From: Asterella californica
Taxonomy: Eukaryota > Streptophyta > Marchantiopsida > Marchantiales > Aytoniaceae
Length of the DNA stretch: 64,000 bases
Reading direction: 5' to 3'
NCBI GenBank assembly: GCA_036924285.1
Contig: JAYKYS010000008.1
Span: 27,017,001 to 27,081,000 of the forward strand
Position 1 is the stretch's first letter. Each line of letters opens with the position of its first letter. The notes beneath the pieces were generated by a model that worked only from the letters and a program-made list of their open reading frames with translations, ran no database searches and had not been told where the DNA came from. Positions 63,235-64,000 of the stretch are shown in pieces. A program made the translations under genes and the position numbers.

Positions 63235-64000
63235 GATGTTCTGAAATATCAAGAGAAGGTCTTTATAGTAAGAGACTTCAATGCCAGAATTCATACTTGT
63301 CAATTCACACAATTTTATGCTTCTCATCACTCTTCTATTCTAGAAAAGACGATGATCTTATCTGATCTCGTATCTCTTTAGATACTTCCACAAATGACAT
63401 GAAAGAGCATTTTCTAACTTTTGGATCGATTTGCAGTTTGAAAGTTTTGAACGGTACATCTCATTTTCCTCATTCTAGTCAAAACACATACGTCTCTATG
63501 TATAGAACAAGCACAGTAGACTATCTCCTAGTCTCAGCTACTAATAGTTCTTCTATTTTTCACGTTTGAAGTATTGGACCCCCAACTTGAATCAAATCAT
63601 ACTCCTTTGTTGTTCTCACTATCCTCGTCTAGCTTTTCTTTATCTTACAAACCAAAAGGATTTGGTGATAGCACCAATACCTCAAAGGTCCGTCTTGACC
63701 ACCACAAAAGACATTTTTATCTTGATGCTCTTGAACACTTGATATCTACTACAAAGTGGAGCAATGATTTTGATATAGGGTTGGTAGGGTTGGTAGGGTT
63801 TAGACTAAACTCATGTTGATAGCGTTGATAGGGTTGATATGTGAGAGCTCGTTCACAAGCAGGTTTTCGTCCTACCTTTAGCACCATTGATCATATCCTT
63901 TGTCTTCGTGTTGCTTGGGAGAAGTCAAAAGGAAATGGTAAATCTCTCTATGTTGCTTTTATCGACTACACAAAAGCTTTTGATAGGGTGCCTAGGAAGC
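63235..64000 (+). pseudogene. LINE ORF2 remnant, unit 20 (partial)
   Basis: Endonuclease pieces, linker (63574-63819), stop cluster and the first 53 or so RT codons from 63841, including motif A, before the edge. Confidence 0.85.

Larger units (their letters stand above)
1..64000. repeat. LINE-derived tandem macrosatellite array, 3,182-bp unit
   Basis: Corresponding landmarks recur at exactly 3,182-bp steps, for example the GTG opening the reverse transcriptase frame at 4305, 7487, 22475, 25657 and on to 60659. The exceptions are unit 1 (+9 bp), unit 4 (-657 and -84 bp) and unit 6 (inverted block). Copies differ by only a handful of substitutions each. The whole unit is accounted for by pieces of one non-LTR retrotransposon, so this is a retroelement turned into a satellite. 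Both ends run off the window, so the full array size is unknown. A collapsed or expanded assembly cannot be excluded from the sequence alone. Confidence 0.97.
62305..64000 (+). repeat. Array unit 20 (right-truncated by window edge)
   Basis: The copy runs off the window inside the RT frame, so the array continues to the right. Confidence 0.94.

Noticed and set aside
1..64000. CRISPR array or short phage-type repeats
   Set aside because: The repeat period is 3.2 kb with no unique spacers between copies.

Overview
The window is almost entirely one tandem array. A 3,182-bp unit repeats head to tail from base 1 to base 64000, running off both ends, as about 20 direct copies plus one inverted copy nested at 14785-18168. 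No host gene, rRNA or tRNA gene, CRISPR array or bacterial-type operon is visible. The unit is a dead, rearranged non-LTR retrotransposon (LINE). It carries an L1-type ORF1 (coiled coil, RRM-like NVRIFGLPE motif, C-terminal domain), remnants of an AP-type endonuclease (DFNAR, TVDYLLVS), a reverse transcriptase with YADD, a C-terminal CX2CX7HX4C zinc knuckle of zf-RVT type and an (ATTC)5 tail. This points to a eukaryotic nuclear genome, most likely a green plant (zf-RVT is common in plant LINEs). The species cannot be read from the sequence.

Unit layout (unit 2, 2769-5950, as reference). A 20-codon remnant of the ORF2/endonuclease start lies on the minus strand (2787-2849). ORF1 follows on the minus strand (2871-3685), with one in-frame TAG and a possible 68-nt intron. 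On the plus strand come the rest of the endonuclease (3699 to about 4100, two frame changes), a short-repeat scar full of stops (about 4242-4304), reverse transcriptase (4305-5390, ending in TAA), the in-frame zinc-knuckle domain (5427-5840), a short 3' UTR and (ATTC)5 (5931-5950). The 5' half (ORF1 and start of ORF2) is therefore inverted relative to the 3' half, the arrangement expected from a twin-primed 5'-inverted LINE insertion. The array repeats this complete inverted insertion with no obvious host DNA between copies.

Region by region. Unit 1 (1-2768) is cut by the window edge and carries older-looking variants. Units 2 and 3 are standard. Unit 4 (9133-11573) has lost 657 bp and 84 bp; the second loss removes RT motif A. 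Unit 5 is standard. Unit 6 is broken by an inverted block (14785-18168) holding one permuted inverted unit with 140-bp redundant ends and a 66-bp templated insert at its left breakpoint. Units 6 (right part) to 20 run at exactly 3,182-bp spacing to the right edge, differing by a few scattered substitutions.

No functional gene set is supported. Every ORF1 and ORF2 copy shares the same disabling lesions, so the array spread by DNA-level duplication after the element had died. The observations most worth checking are the satellite itself, its 5'-inverted founder, the inverted block as a possible hairpin-RNA source, and the candidate ORF1 intron.
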